Shown here: in pieces, positions 32,701 to 43,331 of the stretch | Position numbering within the stretch: position 1 is the first letter of the stretch | Layout: each line of letters begins with the position of its first letter | Source: Adiantum capillus-veneris | Taxonomy: Eukaryota; Streptophyta; Polypodiopsida; Polypodiales; Pteridaceae | Assembly (NCBI GenBank): GCA_014529385.2 | Contig: CM043967.1 | Location: 134,675,182-134,739,181 of the forward strand | Length of the DNA: 64,000 bases | Direction of reading: 5' to 3' | The notes under the pieces: model-generated | What the model was told of the DNA's origin: nothing | Databases searched by the model: none | The model's input: the letters and a program-made list of their open reading frames with translations, nothing else | Made by a program: the position numbers and the translations under genes

Positions 32701-33058
32701 ATATAGAGTATGCAAAACCACCCCACAAGGTACCATTCGTGTGGAAACTCTTGATGGAGTTGAAACCATTGAATTCCTCAATGGGAGTAAATTTAAAAGA
32801 TACTATGATCCTTTAAGCCAAGAAGAGCTACGTGCCATCCATCAAAAAGGAAGCCAAGGCACAAGCACAATTGAAAAAGATACAAGCTCTTGAAGGGACA
32901 ACCACATCGTGTAATAATGTTCTCAAAGAGAAACTTAGAAGTTACACATGAAAGACAAGCCAATCTTGGAGTCACAAGTTACTATGGTTGGACTCTGACA
33001 CACCTCTACGATACCCTATTGAGTTAGATAGCACCTATGGGAAAGTGTCATAAAACGC
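29792..33058 (+). pseudogene. Element D RT, RNase H and integrase
   Basis: The RT ORF (29941-30807) has VCMDVKKVNVATTRDHYPLP, a degenerate motif FLVGYSGYNQI, AFGLTNALATFQ and catalytic FLDD (about 30725-30736). A frameshift follows, then ILGHIVSKNGI. RNase H begins HIDASNFAIGCVLAQ near 31142 and ends MADHLSRIPNG (31470). Integrase: a zinc finger region with a frameshift, WGLDFVGP (about 31970), VSDNGTH (32160) and GQAESTNK (32268), so D, D and E are all present. Tail fragments run to about 32810. Only one RNase H is present, unlike A, C and G. At least five stops or frameshifts occur. No env-like ORF is visible before element C begins. Confidence 0.8.
32893..32938 (-). repeat. Inverted copy of an integrase segment
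   Basis: 46 bases that are the reverse complement of 32108-32153 (integrase FLFENIITR region) with only a few mismatches, about 740 bp downstream of it. Confidence 0.85.
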
Positions 33059-34776
33059 TGATAGCCATTTTTTGGCTCTCTGTAATTGCCATATTAGTGA
33101 GTTATCTCACCCTATCAAATCACTCAAACACTGTGGTTACCCTCACCCTTTCACTGTATATAGGTGCGTGTGAGTTAGGGGACTTTTCCCATATCTCCTT
33201 ACTGAAATAAAAAACCCTCAATTAGCTAGTCATTGGGCTAGTTGAGCCAAAAAACTATAAAAATATAAAAAATATAAGTATATTATGGCCCATGTGTATG
33301 TAAATATTTCTTTGTATATAGGGCCTAAATAAAAGATTTTTTCATAATTATTTTGGTATTTATTTAAATATTTGTACCTAGGTGTGTGTTATTTATGCTC
33401 TGTATATTGCCTCACCATTACCACAATTTTTCTTACCATTTTTCATACTCTTTATTCCATATAGAAATATTTTCATGTAAGCTTCTCTTATATTTGGTGT
33501 AACTCCACCCCAACAAAAATCCAAAAAAACTAGTTTTATTTATGTGTATATTTTTTCACTATTGTGATTTTTCCCTTCCTACATCTATTTTGTTTTTTTC
33601 TAAAAAATTAGAACACCAAAAATATTTATCTTTTTATGGTAGCCTCATAATGAGAGAGATTTCTTTTGACCCCTTTATATTTTTTCCACTTATATTATTT
33701 ATATTTGACATGTACATATTTTTTAGACCCCTCAATATTTGATTTTCTTAGTTGTACTATTCACTTATATCATAATCTCAACAATATCTTCAATTATAGA
33801 CCTACCAAATAAGGTCAAGGGTAGGTGGCATGCATGCATGCACTATGGAGGGCTCACTCTTGGAGGTATTCAAAAGAATCATCCAAAGAAAGACCCCACA
33901 AGGACCTTGTGCAGTGGAAAAAAACGATCGGTTTTGCTGAATTTTTAAAGTTCACTTGCTCTCCGAATTTGAAAAGGTGATACAAACAAAAGTTGTAGCT
34001 CGTGGGCTGAACTTTTGCCTCAACTTTTTTCATATTTTTTTGAGCTACGAGCTGTGAGCTATGATTTTATTAGTGGACCCTAGTTTTCCCATGCTATGCA
34101 GCCACACTCTCTCTTCCACTTTATCATTTTCGTCTTTCACACACACTTCTCCACTCATCATCCCCACCTCTCTCACCACTCCTCTCTGCACCCTACTCAC
34201 CTTCTCCTCAACCTTGAAGAATAAGAGAAACCATGGTGAACTCATACCTCCCACACACAATTCCATTCCAAAATTGACCACCTAGTCTCATTTTTCCTCC
34301 TCCAATTTACCCATATCTATCAAAAAAACCACAAAATTCAGCCTCTTCTCTTAAAAGACAGCATCATGGTGGTTGATTACTCAGCTTCAATTTCCTTGTC
34401 TCTCAAGGAAGGTCAAGAGTGGAGAAAAAATGTACCGTCAAAGCTAGTGGACCGTCAACAAGCGTCAAAATTGGCCCTACTCAAGACACTTGGAGCATCA
34501 ACCTTGTAAGAAATCCACCTTTTCTTACCTCTTAAGAGTTTTTCTTCCTTATTTGTATCCTACATGGATACTCCCATTGTAAATATCCAATTCCATTTGT
34601 AAATTAATACTAACTCTACTAACACTAACCCACTATGAAAAGTCCTATCACCTCCATTTCTCTCCTCTCTCTTTCCCCACCAACTTCTTGATAATTCCAA
34701 GCAAAAGAAATTAGATAAATTGCTGAAAATCTAACCCAACCATGGTTAGAGGAGTAACCCTAGCCTTCAAAATTGC

Positions 34777-34784
34777 TATAAAAG
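34777..34784 (+). promoter_or_regulatory. TATA box in LTR of element C
   Basis: TATAAAAG, same context as in element A. The two leader ORFs lie about 1.1 kb downstream. Confidence 0.5.
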
Positions 34785-35440
34785 GAGGGTGTAGCTAGCA
34801 CAAAAAGGGGGGGCCATAAGCAAGAGCACTATGCTATAGCTTGAGAAGCCAAGCTCAACCTCTCTAGAAGGAGCTCTTGAGTGGAAGCTCATTGTCTTAT
34901 GCATGTGCATGTGTTGTAATAGGGGATTAGCAAGGGAACTCTATGCCATTGTAAGAGAGAGAGTGATCATTCAATTGAGAGTAGGAAATCTATCATTTCT
35001 CCTACTAGTGTAAGCCCAACATTTGCTGAATCAAGGAGGGTGGATTTGGACTAAGCTTGGATACTTTGTCTCCCTTCCAACGTGAAGTAATGGACAACAA
35101 TGATGCGTAAGTGTCTTGGTGTTTTTTGTTAAGTTCTTGATAGCTTGTCTCTGGTGTTGTCATCAATCTAGCCATAAATCCCACATACTGTAAGAGGGCG
35201 ACAGGGTGGAGAGGACTCCCCTGGCCTTAAGACAGTGATTGGGGTGGCTTTTCTTGTGATGTGTTGTGGTGAAATTTACGCAAGCTATGTTGAACAAATA
35301 CTAATCTCACTTTGATTTGTCATGACAGATTTGTAAGAAGGTATTAATGCAACAAGCACCCCCTCCCCCTTTCTCTCTCTTTCTTAAATATATAGTTGTG
35401 TTTGCTTGATCATTGCCGATACGTTTCAAAGCAGCCCGAG

Positions 35441-35442
<2 letters not shown>

Positions 35443-35511
<69 letters not shown>
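35443..35511 (+). repeat. (CT)n microsatellite in C LTR
   Basis: About 69 bases of CT repeat, equivalent to the repeat at 4743-4815. Confidence 0.95.
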
Positions 35512-35514
<3 letters not shown>

Positions 35515-35776
35515 TTTTAGTGTGTGAGAGTGTTCCATTGGTGTTAGGGTTAGTGTAAATTCCTTGCTTGTTTGTGGGTTGCTCTAACAATTCTCCTCTT
35601 TTGCGTCCTAGTTCGCTCTTAAACTAGGTGGTGCCCCTGGTGTAGTTGGGATTTGGCTGTGGGTTCGTTGTTTTGGTTTGTGTTGTGTTGTGCCCCAGCC
35701 CCATTGAGCAGCACGGGAGCCTTGAAGGGTGTCTAGAGGTTGCTCTTCTTGTTGCCTGCCCCGGAACGCCTCAAAT

Positions 35777-35795
35777 TGGTGCCCCCACGGAGGAC
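35777..35795 (+). other. Primer binding site of element C
   Basis: TGGTGCCCCCACGGAGGAC, three bases after the LTR end. Element G has a closely similar site on the minus strand, so both Tat-like elements seem to use the same, here unidentified, tRNA rather than initiator Met. Confidence 0.6.
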
Positions 35796-35847
35796 GGCTT
35801 GTCTATTTTTGTGTAGAATCAACCTTTAGCATAGTCAAGTAGTTTGC

Positions 35848-36060
35848 ATGAATCACGAAAATTTGTATGATCCCTTCATTCCCATTGCAAGGCAAAAGGT
35901 ACACATAATTGTTAGTACTTAGTTGCAATTTCAATGTGTCATTCATAGAATTTTAGGTCCTCTTAGGTTGGCCGAGATAAACGCTTCAGTAAATCCTTTT
36001 ATTTTGCCTTTCATTAGGTACGACCTTAGTTTGGACGTCTATATTTTTGTTTTGTTTTAA
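35848..36060 (+). pseudogene. Leader peptide P70 in element C (one stop codon)
   Basis: 70 codons from MNHENLY to SLDVYIFVLF, ending TAA, with a TAG at codon 25. It aligns without gaps to P70 of element B (43 of 70 identical) and differs from it at many third positions. It lies 50 bp after the primer binding site region and 325 bp before gag. Here P70 comes first and P72 second, the reverse of element B. The function is unknown. Confidence 0.5.
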
Positions 36061-36081
36061 GCATTAGGTCATGCATAGACC

Positions 36082-36300
36082 ATGGATAATGGCCCATGAA
36101 TAGAGGTTTTCCCCTTCCATTTCACTCCACACATTAGAATAAACATTGCAATTAGTAGGAAAATCCATTTTCAACAACGTATGGTGTTCATGTTTGGTGC
36201 CCAAAGAGTAGGAGAAATTCTCGCATCACCAAACCCTGTCATCCTACCTCTTATTGATTATCATAGGTCGTTTGATGTGAATATCTTTATTTTGTTGTAG
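36082..36300 (+). pseudogene. Leader peptide P72 in element C (one stop codon)
   Basis: 72 codons with a stop (TGA) at codon 6. Residues 18-36 keep IRIN and KIHFQQR; ILPLIDY and SFDV follow. 42 of 72 residues match P72 of element B without gaps. It starts 21 bases after the P70 stop, so there is no overlap here, in contrast to the ATGA overlap in B. It ends 85 bases before gag. Confidence 0.5.
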
Positions 36301-36385
36301 AATAGATTGCAAGCTAGAAAACATTATTGTGTAAATCTTTTTAATAAAGAAAAACAAAAACGGGTGTCACTTTGAAATCAATTCA

Positions 36386-39300
36386 ATGGAAAGCCAACGC
36401 CAAATGTCTGGGTATCCTCTTTTCTTTGGAGAGCCTGGAGAGGATGCATAATTATTTTTAGCGAATTTCAAGATGTCTTGCCGTATCAAGAGGATAATAA
36501 CTAATCAAGAACATGTAGAAATGTTTGAGGTGGTCCTTAGGAAAGATGCTAGCACTTGGTTTGACTCTTTGCCTGAGGAAGTTAAGGGGAATTACACAGA
36601 AGTTTTGAATCGTTTCAAGAAATACTTCTTTGATCCCCAAAACACTCAAAAATTATGGCAAGACATTGTTTCTCATAAGCAAAAAGACTTAGATGACTAC
36701 TACTTGTACAAGCAAGAGTTTCTACGTCTTTGGGCTCTATGGATACGAAATGTTGCTAACCCTGGTGATGGTGCATAATTTCTAAAGAAGGAGAGGTTCA
36801 TAGCCGGACTCTTTCCTGACCTTAAGGTAAAAGTTGAGGCGGGTGCACCTGCTACCTTTGATGCAGCTGAAACTAGGACTACTGAGAAATATAGGAAACT
36901 CAAGTGCTTAAGGGGAGAGGTTCCAATAGAAGGTCTTAGACCCAAAGGTAAGTCACAAGCATCAACATCGATAGATCTTCCTGAGGTAATGGCGGAAGTA
37001 ATTGAGAAGCTAAATGAATCTTTAAGCAGCCTGTCAATTCACCTTGCACAAGCTGTAGGTCCAAAGGGACAAGCAAAGGAGTCTGAAGAGCGAGATCCAC
37101 GACCTAGGAGAGTCTTGCAATGTTAGAATTGCGGAGAGTCTGGACATGGGATGTATAATTTTTCTTGGCCCCGTGGAGAGCTAGGGAGACCTAACTTGAA
37201 TTACCCAGTGATGAATGCAGGTGAAGGAACTGGTCAACAACCAAGACTTCTACAAAGACCAAATGGACCAAGACCACCTCCACAAGGTGTAGAAGGAGTT
37301 CCACCTTTGCCAGATCCAAATGTGCATGTGGTAGAGGTGACAAACTCAAATGAGGTTGACATGGAAGCAAATGGCATTAAGCGTGGCCGAGGAAAAGGTA
37401 AAGAGAAAGAGGGTGTCCCATCACAGAGTGACCATGGACAAGGCAAGAAGGCAAAGGAGACCAAGGAAGCTAAGAGGACTCGACGTCGTATCAATCTCCA
37501 AGACTTCCCTCTTGGACATGGTATGGCTCCATACAACCTGTTGGAAGACATGCGAGGTAAGGGTCCTGATATCTCATGGCCTCAATTTCTTGCATTATGC
37601 CCACAAGTTAGGAGGGATTTAACAAAGGCAGTTAGCACTAGGAGAAAGGTAAAAGAGAGTTTTCCTGTTGTAAAAATTGCACATGCTGAAATGAACGAGG
37701 ATATTACACCTGTGCTAGATTGTTACATAAAAGGAAGATTGGTTAGGAAAGATCTAGTGGATGGGGGTACACAAATTTGCATCATGACAGAAGGGCTCAT
37801 GCAAAGACTAGGCATGCACATCCATGAGACACCTGAAATCAAAGTGAAAATGGCAAACAATAGCAAGGCTAGGTGCGTAGGCATTTGTAAAAATGTTTTT
37901 GTGGAGGCCTTTGGCATTAAGAAGGCAGTGGATTTCTATGTCATGTCTACCAAGGGAAATGGTTACCCATTTATCCTAGGAAGACCATGGCTAATGAAAA
38001 TGCGAGCTTTGCAGGATTGGGAGAGTGGAAAGCTAATTTGTAGGAATGACAATCACAAGAAGGTTGTCTTTGACATGAAGGAGCAACGCCAAGAGGAGCT
38101 CCATGAAGAATCATCTCGAAGTGAGACGGAAGAAGATTGGACTGAGAACACTTCAGAAGAAGAAAGTAGCGGCATCATTACTGAAGAGGAGTCCTCCATT
38201 GAAGTCATGGGGGTAAGGTTTAAGCCAAACAACCAGGAGACCTCTTCTCGAGGTTTGGAAGAGGTAGGTTCCCAAGAGAACCAAAAGGTGGAAGATGAAG
38301 GAATGTTAGAAGGTATGTTGTCTACAACACTTACAAAGGATGAAAGAGAGGAGTTCAAATGTGTGCTAAGGAAATTTCCGAGGCTTTTTGCTAAAGACTA
38401 CACCGATGTGCGTGGAGTAGATGTTGTTCAACACAAGATTGAGTTGAAGCCAGAGGCCACACCTAAGGCTCAAAAGCTACGAAGGCTAGGAGTCATTAAG
38501 GAGTAGGCTCTACTCAAGGAGGTAAGAAAGCTTCTAGCAGCAGGTTTCATTTATCCAGTGGAGAATTCAGAGTGGGTCTCTCCCGTTGTTGTCACTCCTA
38601 CGAAAAACGGCAAGTGGAGGGTGTGTGTGGATTATCGTCCACTTAATGAGGCAACAAAAAGAGATCACTTTCCCCTCCCATTTCAGGATGAGATACTAAA
38701 TGAAGTAGCTGGTCATGAGAAGTACACTCTGTGTGATGGCTACTCGGGTTACTTTCAAATAGGTATCGCATTGGAGGATCAATTGAAAACAACTTTTATC
38801 ACTCCTTGGGGTTGTTATGCTTTTAGAGTCATGCCATTTGGCCTGACAAATGCTCTTGCAACTTTCCAACGCTTCATGAACATGGTGTTTCAAGCATTCT
38901 TTGGAAAGTCCATTAGGGTTTTTATTGATGATTTTTGCATTTATAGCTCAAAATCATTGCATCTACAAAGGGTAGAAGAAGGTTTAAAGAAGCTCTATGA
39001 CATGGGAGGTCAACTCAACCCCGACAAGTGTCACATAGCTGAGGATGAAGTGATCTTGCTTGGTCACAAGGTTTCCTATAAAGGCATTGAGGTGGATCCT
39101 TCAAAGGCAAAGGCTCTTATTCAGCTCCCCTCACCCAAGAATCTCAAAGAGGTCATATCATTCATTCAAAAAGTGAAGTATATGTCACGCTTTATTCACT
39201 TAGCTTCGGAGTTGCTTCATCCTTTGCAAAAGTTGACACAACAAGTAGAATTTGCATGGTCTAATGAGCTTGAAGAGTACTTTTGTAACATTAAAGTCAT

Positions 39301-41669
39301 TTTGTCAGAGCTACCAACACTCATACCTCCATGTTGGGAGTACACATTCTTTGTTAGCTCTAGTGTTGGAAGGGAAACAATTGGTGCTGTGTTGCTACAA
39401 CAAGATCCCCACAGTACAAGGATGCGACCCATCTACTTTGCTAGTAGGGTCATGAATGCTTTAGAGAGAGGCTACACGGAGGCAGAACTCATGATGCTTT
39501 CTCTCATGTTTGCGATAAGGAAGTTTAGATCCTACTTGCTCCCAAAACCTTTTGTAATCCTCACCGCAGAGAATTTGTTCCCTTGGGTATCATCTCAAAT
39601 GAATCTTAGTACTAGGATCTCAAAGTGGATTATGGAGTTGCAAGAGTTTCAATACTCTTTCAAGGTAGAAGATAGTGTGCGTGCACAATTGGTAGGGTTT
39701 CTCACTTATAGGGTGCATGAAAAGGAGATTAAGGTGCCTGAAGTAAAGACCCTACGTAGCATTACCACCACCAAAAAGTATTCCTAATGCTTTTACCTTG
39801 TTCTTTGATGGAGCTTTTCGTCGAGCCACAGGAAAAGCAGGGGGAGGGCTAGTGTTGCTCAACCCAAGTGGAGAGGTGGTCATGAAAGAGAAGTTCAATC
39901 TACCAAGTTCAGCTAGCAACAATGAAGCAGAATATGACACACTACTTCATGGTTTAAAAATATGCATTGGCCATGGTATACAACGTCTCATGGTAAAAGG
40001 GGATGCACTTCTCATTGTGAAGCAGATTTTAGGCATCTGGGCATGCAAAAATGAAAGACTAAGGGCCAAAGTTCTTACCATCCGTAGGCTATTTAATCAA
40101 TTTGAGGAGGTGCAATTATATCATATTCCTAGGAAACAAAATGAAGATGCTGATTTACTTGCACAACAAGCCGTTGCATGTGTAAAGAAAGAAGTGCAGG
40201 TCATCATGGTGGCGGCTGCTATGAAGCAACCGAGGTACCAGGGATTGGAGTCATTGGCTCCCATTATTGGCTACATTTTGGAGGGTGAGTTTCCACAAGA
40301 CTTCACGAAGGCTCAGAAGAGGAGACTCATGAAGAAGGCAAGCGCATATCTCTTCCTAGAAGGCTCCCTCTATCAAAGAGGGAAGGATCAAGTGTGCAGA
40401 AGAGTACCAACTATCGAGGAAATTCCAGCCATTCTAAAAGGTTTGCATGAAGAGGCATGTAGTGGTCATTTTGCCCAAGAATCAACTCTGAAGAAGATTT
40501 TGCTTGCGGGGTATGTTTGGCCAAGCTTGCATGTGGATGTTCAACATTGGTGTAAAAGCTGTCACAATTGTCAGATAAATGGAAATAGAAGGTTGGTGCA
40601 TGGCCTGAGGCAAATAGTGCTTGCAAATGGACCCTTTGAAAAGTGGGGCATTGATGCTATGGGTCCTCTACCTAGGACAAAAAATGGTAAACTCTACATT
40701 CTAGTGGCTGTAGACTATATGACTAGGTGGGTGGAAGCTCAAAGTGTGGCAAGAGTGAATGAGAGGACAGTTAGCAAGTTTGTGTACAATCACATTTGTT
40801 GCAGATTTGGCACACCTTTGGAGATTGTTTTTGATAATGGTCCAGGGTTTAGGAAGGGCTTTCTCACAGAAGTTTGTGAAGAGCTTCACATTCTACATCG
40901 TCATAGCACACCATACTACCCACAATCAAATGGTTTGGTGGAGAAGGCTAATGGTGTCATTGCAGGAATCATTAGAAAGATGGTGCAAAACAAGACAAAA
41001 TTATGGGATGACTTCTTGGATGGTGCCTTGTGGGCATATCGAACCACATATAGGGAAGCCACGAAGTTCACACCATTTCACTTGGTCTATGGTCAAGAGG
41101 CTTTGTAGTCTATCGAGCTCAACATTCCAACAATGCGACTTCATGGCAAAGGAGCACAAGATGATCAAGAGGTATGGATGGATCGACTTCTTACGTTAGT
41201 GGAGCTTGAGTGGAAAAGAGAAGCAGCATATGAGTGCTACAAGAGGAAAGCCACACAAGCAAAAGAAACGCACGACAAGAAACTGAAGGACAAAGGCATC
41301 AAGGAAGGAGAGCTTGTGCTAAGGTATGACAATCGACTTGACAATCCTTTTGATGCCAAGTTTGAAACTAGATGGCAAGGGCCATACATAGTCAAGAAGG
41401 CTTTCAATTCTAGTTACTATCAGCTTATGGACTTGAATGGTAAAGAGCACTCCAGGAAGGTAAACGGGTATCGCTTGAAGCCCTATTTGAGTCGCCTTCT
41501 ACCAAAGGATCTACCAAAGATCTGTCCAAAGGCCGCTGTCTCATGTAAGTATTGTTACATGAAGCATGAGTGTAACTCCATCCAAAATTCTGAGGGGCCA
41601 AACAATGAAGATCTCGTCAAGGACTCTGAAGCACTCTCTTTGGAAAAGATGCTCTATGATGGTACATGA
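36386..41669 (+). pseudogene. Element C gag-pol polyprotein
   Basis: One long frame from MESQRQM at 36386 to the TGA before the polypurine tract. It is broken by TAA at 36449 and 36776, TAG at 37124, 38504 and 41106, and a 4-bp insertion (gtag) at about 39756 that element A lacks. Order: Gag core (RKDASTWFDSLPEE), zinc knuckle (37118-37160; its second codon is a stop and the last Cys is Phe), protease with LVDGGTQICIM and FILGRPW, RT with [27 protein letters not shown] and FIDD (38927), gypsy RNase H, archaeal-type RNase H (FFDGAFRRATGK, NNEAEYD, KGDALL, NEDADLL), and integrase with HHCC and D,D35E. The element A copy keeps Gln (CAG) at the 41106 stop. Confidence 0.92.
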
Positions 41670-41683
41670 ATATACCATCATCC

Positions 41684-41693
41684 TGGGGGAGGG
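41684..41693 (+). other. Polypurine tract of element C
   Basis: gggggaggg five bases before the 3' LTR start TGATAGCC. Confidence 0.8.
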
Positions 41694-41697
41694 CTAA

Positions 41698-43136
41698 TGA
41701 TAGCCGTTTTTTGGCTCTCTATAATTTCCATATTAGTGAGTTATCTCACCCTATCAAATCACTCAAACACTGTGGTTACCCTCACCCTTTCACTGTATAT
41801 AGGTGTGTGTGAGTTAGGGGACTTTTCCCATATCTCCTTACTGAAATAAAAAATCCTCAATTAGCTAGTCATTGGGCTAGTTGAGCCAAAAAAATAAAAA
41901 ATATAAGTATATTATGGCCCATGTGTATGTAAATATTTCTTTGTATATAGGGTCTAAATAAAAGATTTTTTCATAATTATTTTGGTATTTATTTAAATAT
42001 TTGTACCTAGGTGTGTGTTATTTATGCTCTGTATATTGCCTCACCATTACCACAATTTTTCTTACCATTTTTCATACTCTTTATTCCATATAGAAATATT
42101 TTCATGTAAGCTTCTCTTATATTTGGTGTAACTCCACCCCAACAAAAATCCAAAAAAACTAGTTTTATTTATGTGTATAGTTTTTCACTATTGTGATTTT
42201 TCCCTTCCTACATCTATTTTGTTTTTTTCTAAAAAATTAGAACACCAAAAATATTTATCTTTTTATGGTAGCCTCATAATGAGAGAGATTTCTTTTGACC
42301 CCTTTATATTTTTTCCACTTATATTATTTATATTTGACATGTACATATTTTTTAGACCCCTCAATATTTGATTTTCTTAGTTGTACTATTCACTTATATC
42401 ATAATCTCAACAATATCTTCAATTATAGACCTACCAAATAAGGTCAAGGGTAGGTGGCATGCATGCATGCACTATGGAGGGCTCACTCTTGGAGGTATTC
42501 AAAAGAATCATCCAAAGAAGGACCCCACAAGGACCTTGTGCAGTGGAAAAAAACGATCGGTTTTGCTGAATTTTTAAAGTTCACTTGCTCTCCGAATTTG
42601 AAAAGGTGATACAAACAAAAGTTGTAGCTCGTGGGCTGAACTTTTGCCTCAAATTTTTTCATATTTTTTTGAGCTACGAGCTGTGAGCTATGATGTTATT
42701 AGTGGACCCTAGTTTTCCCATGCTATGCAGCCACACTCTCTCTTCCACTTTATCATTTTCCTCTTTCACACACACTTCTCCACTCATCATCCCCACCTCT
42801 CTAACCACTCCTCTCTGCACCCTACTCACCTTCTCCTCAATCTTGAAGAATAAGAGAAACCATGGTGAACTCATACCTCCCACACACAATTCCATTCCAA
42901 AATTGACCACCTAGTCTCATTTTTCCTCCTCCAATTTACCCATATCTATCAAAAAAACCACAAAATTCAGCCTCTTCTCTTAAAAGACAGCATCATGGTG
43001 GTTGATTACTCAGCTTCAATTACCTTGTCTCTCAAGGAAGGTCAAGAGTAGAGAAAAAATGTACCATCAAAGCTAGTGGACCGTCAACAAGCGTCAAAAT
43101 TGGCCCTACTCAAGACACTTGGAGCATCAACCTTGC
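41698..43136 (+). repeat. Truncated 3' LTR of element C
   Basis: It matches 33059-34507 closely, then stops matching after gcatcaaccttg. The missing part includes the TATA region, the CT repeat and the LTR end. Confidence 0.9.
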
Positions 43137-43331
43137 CATATGGAGTGTGGTGTCAGTTAGGAAATACATCTCTGAGAGTACCATCCAAGTCAAGAGTATC
43201 AACAAGAAAAAAACTACGATTTTTGGAACCTGGCACATTTCTGTCAGTTATGACAATGGGGTTGTAGCTCAAGACTTTTTGGTCATGCCTGCCGAATCTA
43301 TGGAAGGCAATATAAACCTAGGATGCAGGTA
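42999..43331 (+). other. Chimeric open frame across the LTR break
   Basis: A frame of about 110 codons, open from a stop near 42998 to a TAG at 43329. Its first part is LTR sequence (KASGPSTSVKIGPTQDTW) and its second part is new sequence (IFGTWHISVSYDNGVVAQDF). The protein-like look and the open frame on both sides of the junction suggest captured or spliced coding sequence, but I cannot name a family. Chance is possible. Confidence 0.3.

Larger units (their letters stand above)
13479..33058 (+). mobile_element. Element D: old Athila-like Ty3/gypsy retrotransposon, split by nested insertions
   Basis: Three + strand pieces (13479-14418, 19500-22029, 29792-33058) carry gag, protease and RT-RNase H-integrase in the right order. 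They are separated by element E and element H, each flanked by perfect 5-bp target duplications, so they form one element. It has a single RNase H, and the integrase zinc finger region (YWWPTLFKDVSLFAKGCDEC) resembles Athila-type elements. Neither LTR is visible: B lies on the left in gag, and C begins on the right soon after integrase. Many stops and frameshifts make it the oldest layer here. Confidence 0.75.
33059..35773 (+). repeat. 5' LTR of element C (2715 bp)
   Basis: It starts TGATAGCC and ends CGCCTCA, two bases before the primer binding site. The end is confirmed by element A, where the same CGCCTCA is the border to B sequence. Confidence 0.92.
33059..43136 (+). mobile_element. Element C: Tat-like Ty3/gypsy retrotransposon
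   Basis: 5' LTR 33059-35773, primer binding site, leader with two small ORFs, gag-pol in a single frame, polypurine tract, and a 3' LTR cut off after 1439 bp. Pol has dual RNase H domains like element A, with which it shares nearly the same protein. The two LTRs are very similar over the shared part, so the insertion is not old despite several stop codons. The left flank aacgc has no testable partner because the 3' LTR is truncated. It may be inserted in the tail of element D. Confidence 0.92.

Noticed and set aside
36449-38506. Programmed stop readthrough in element C
   Set aside because: There are five stops at unrelated places, and element A has a sense codon where it can be compared. Decay is simpler.
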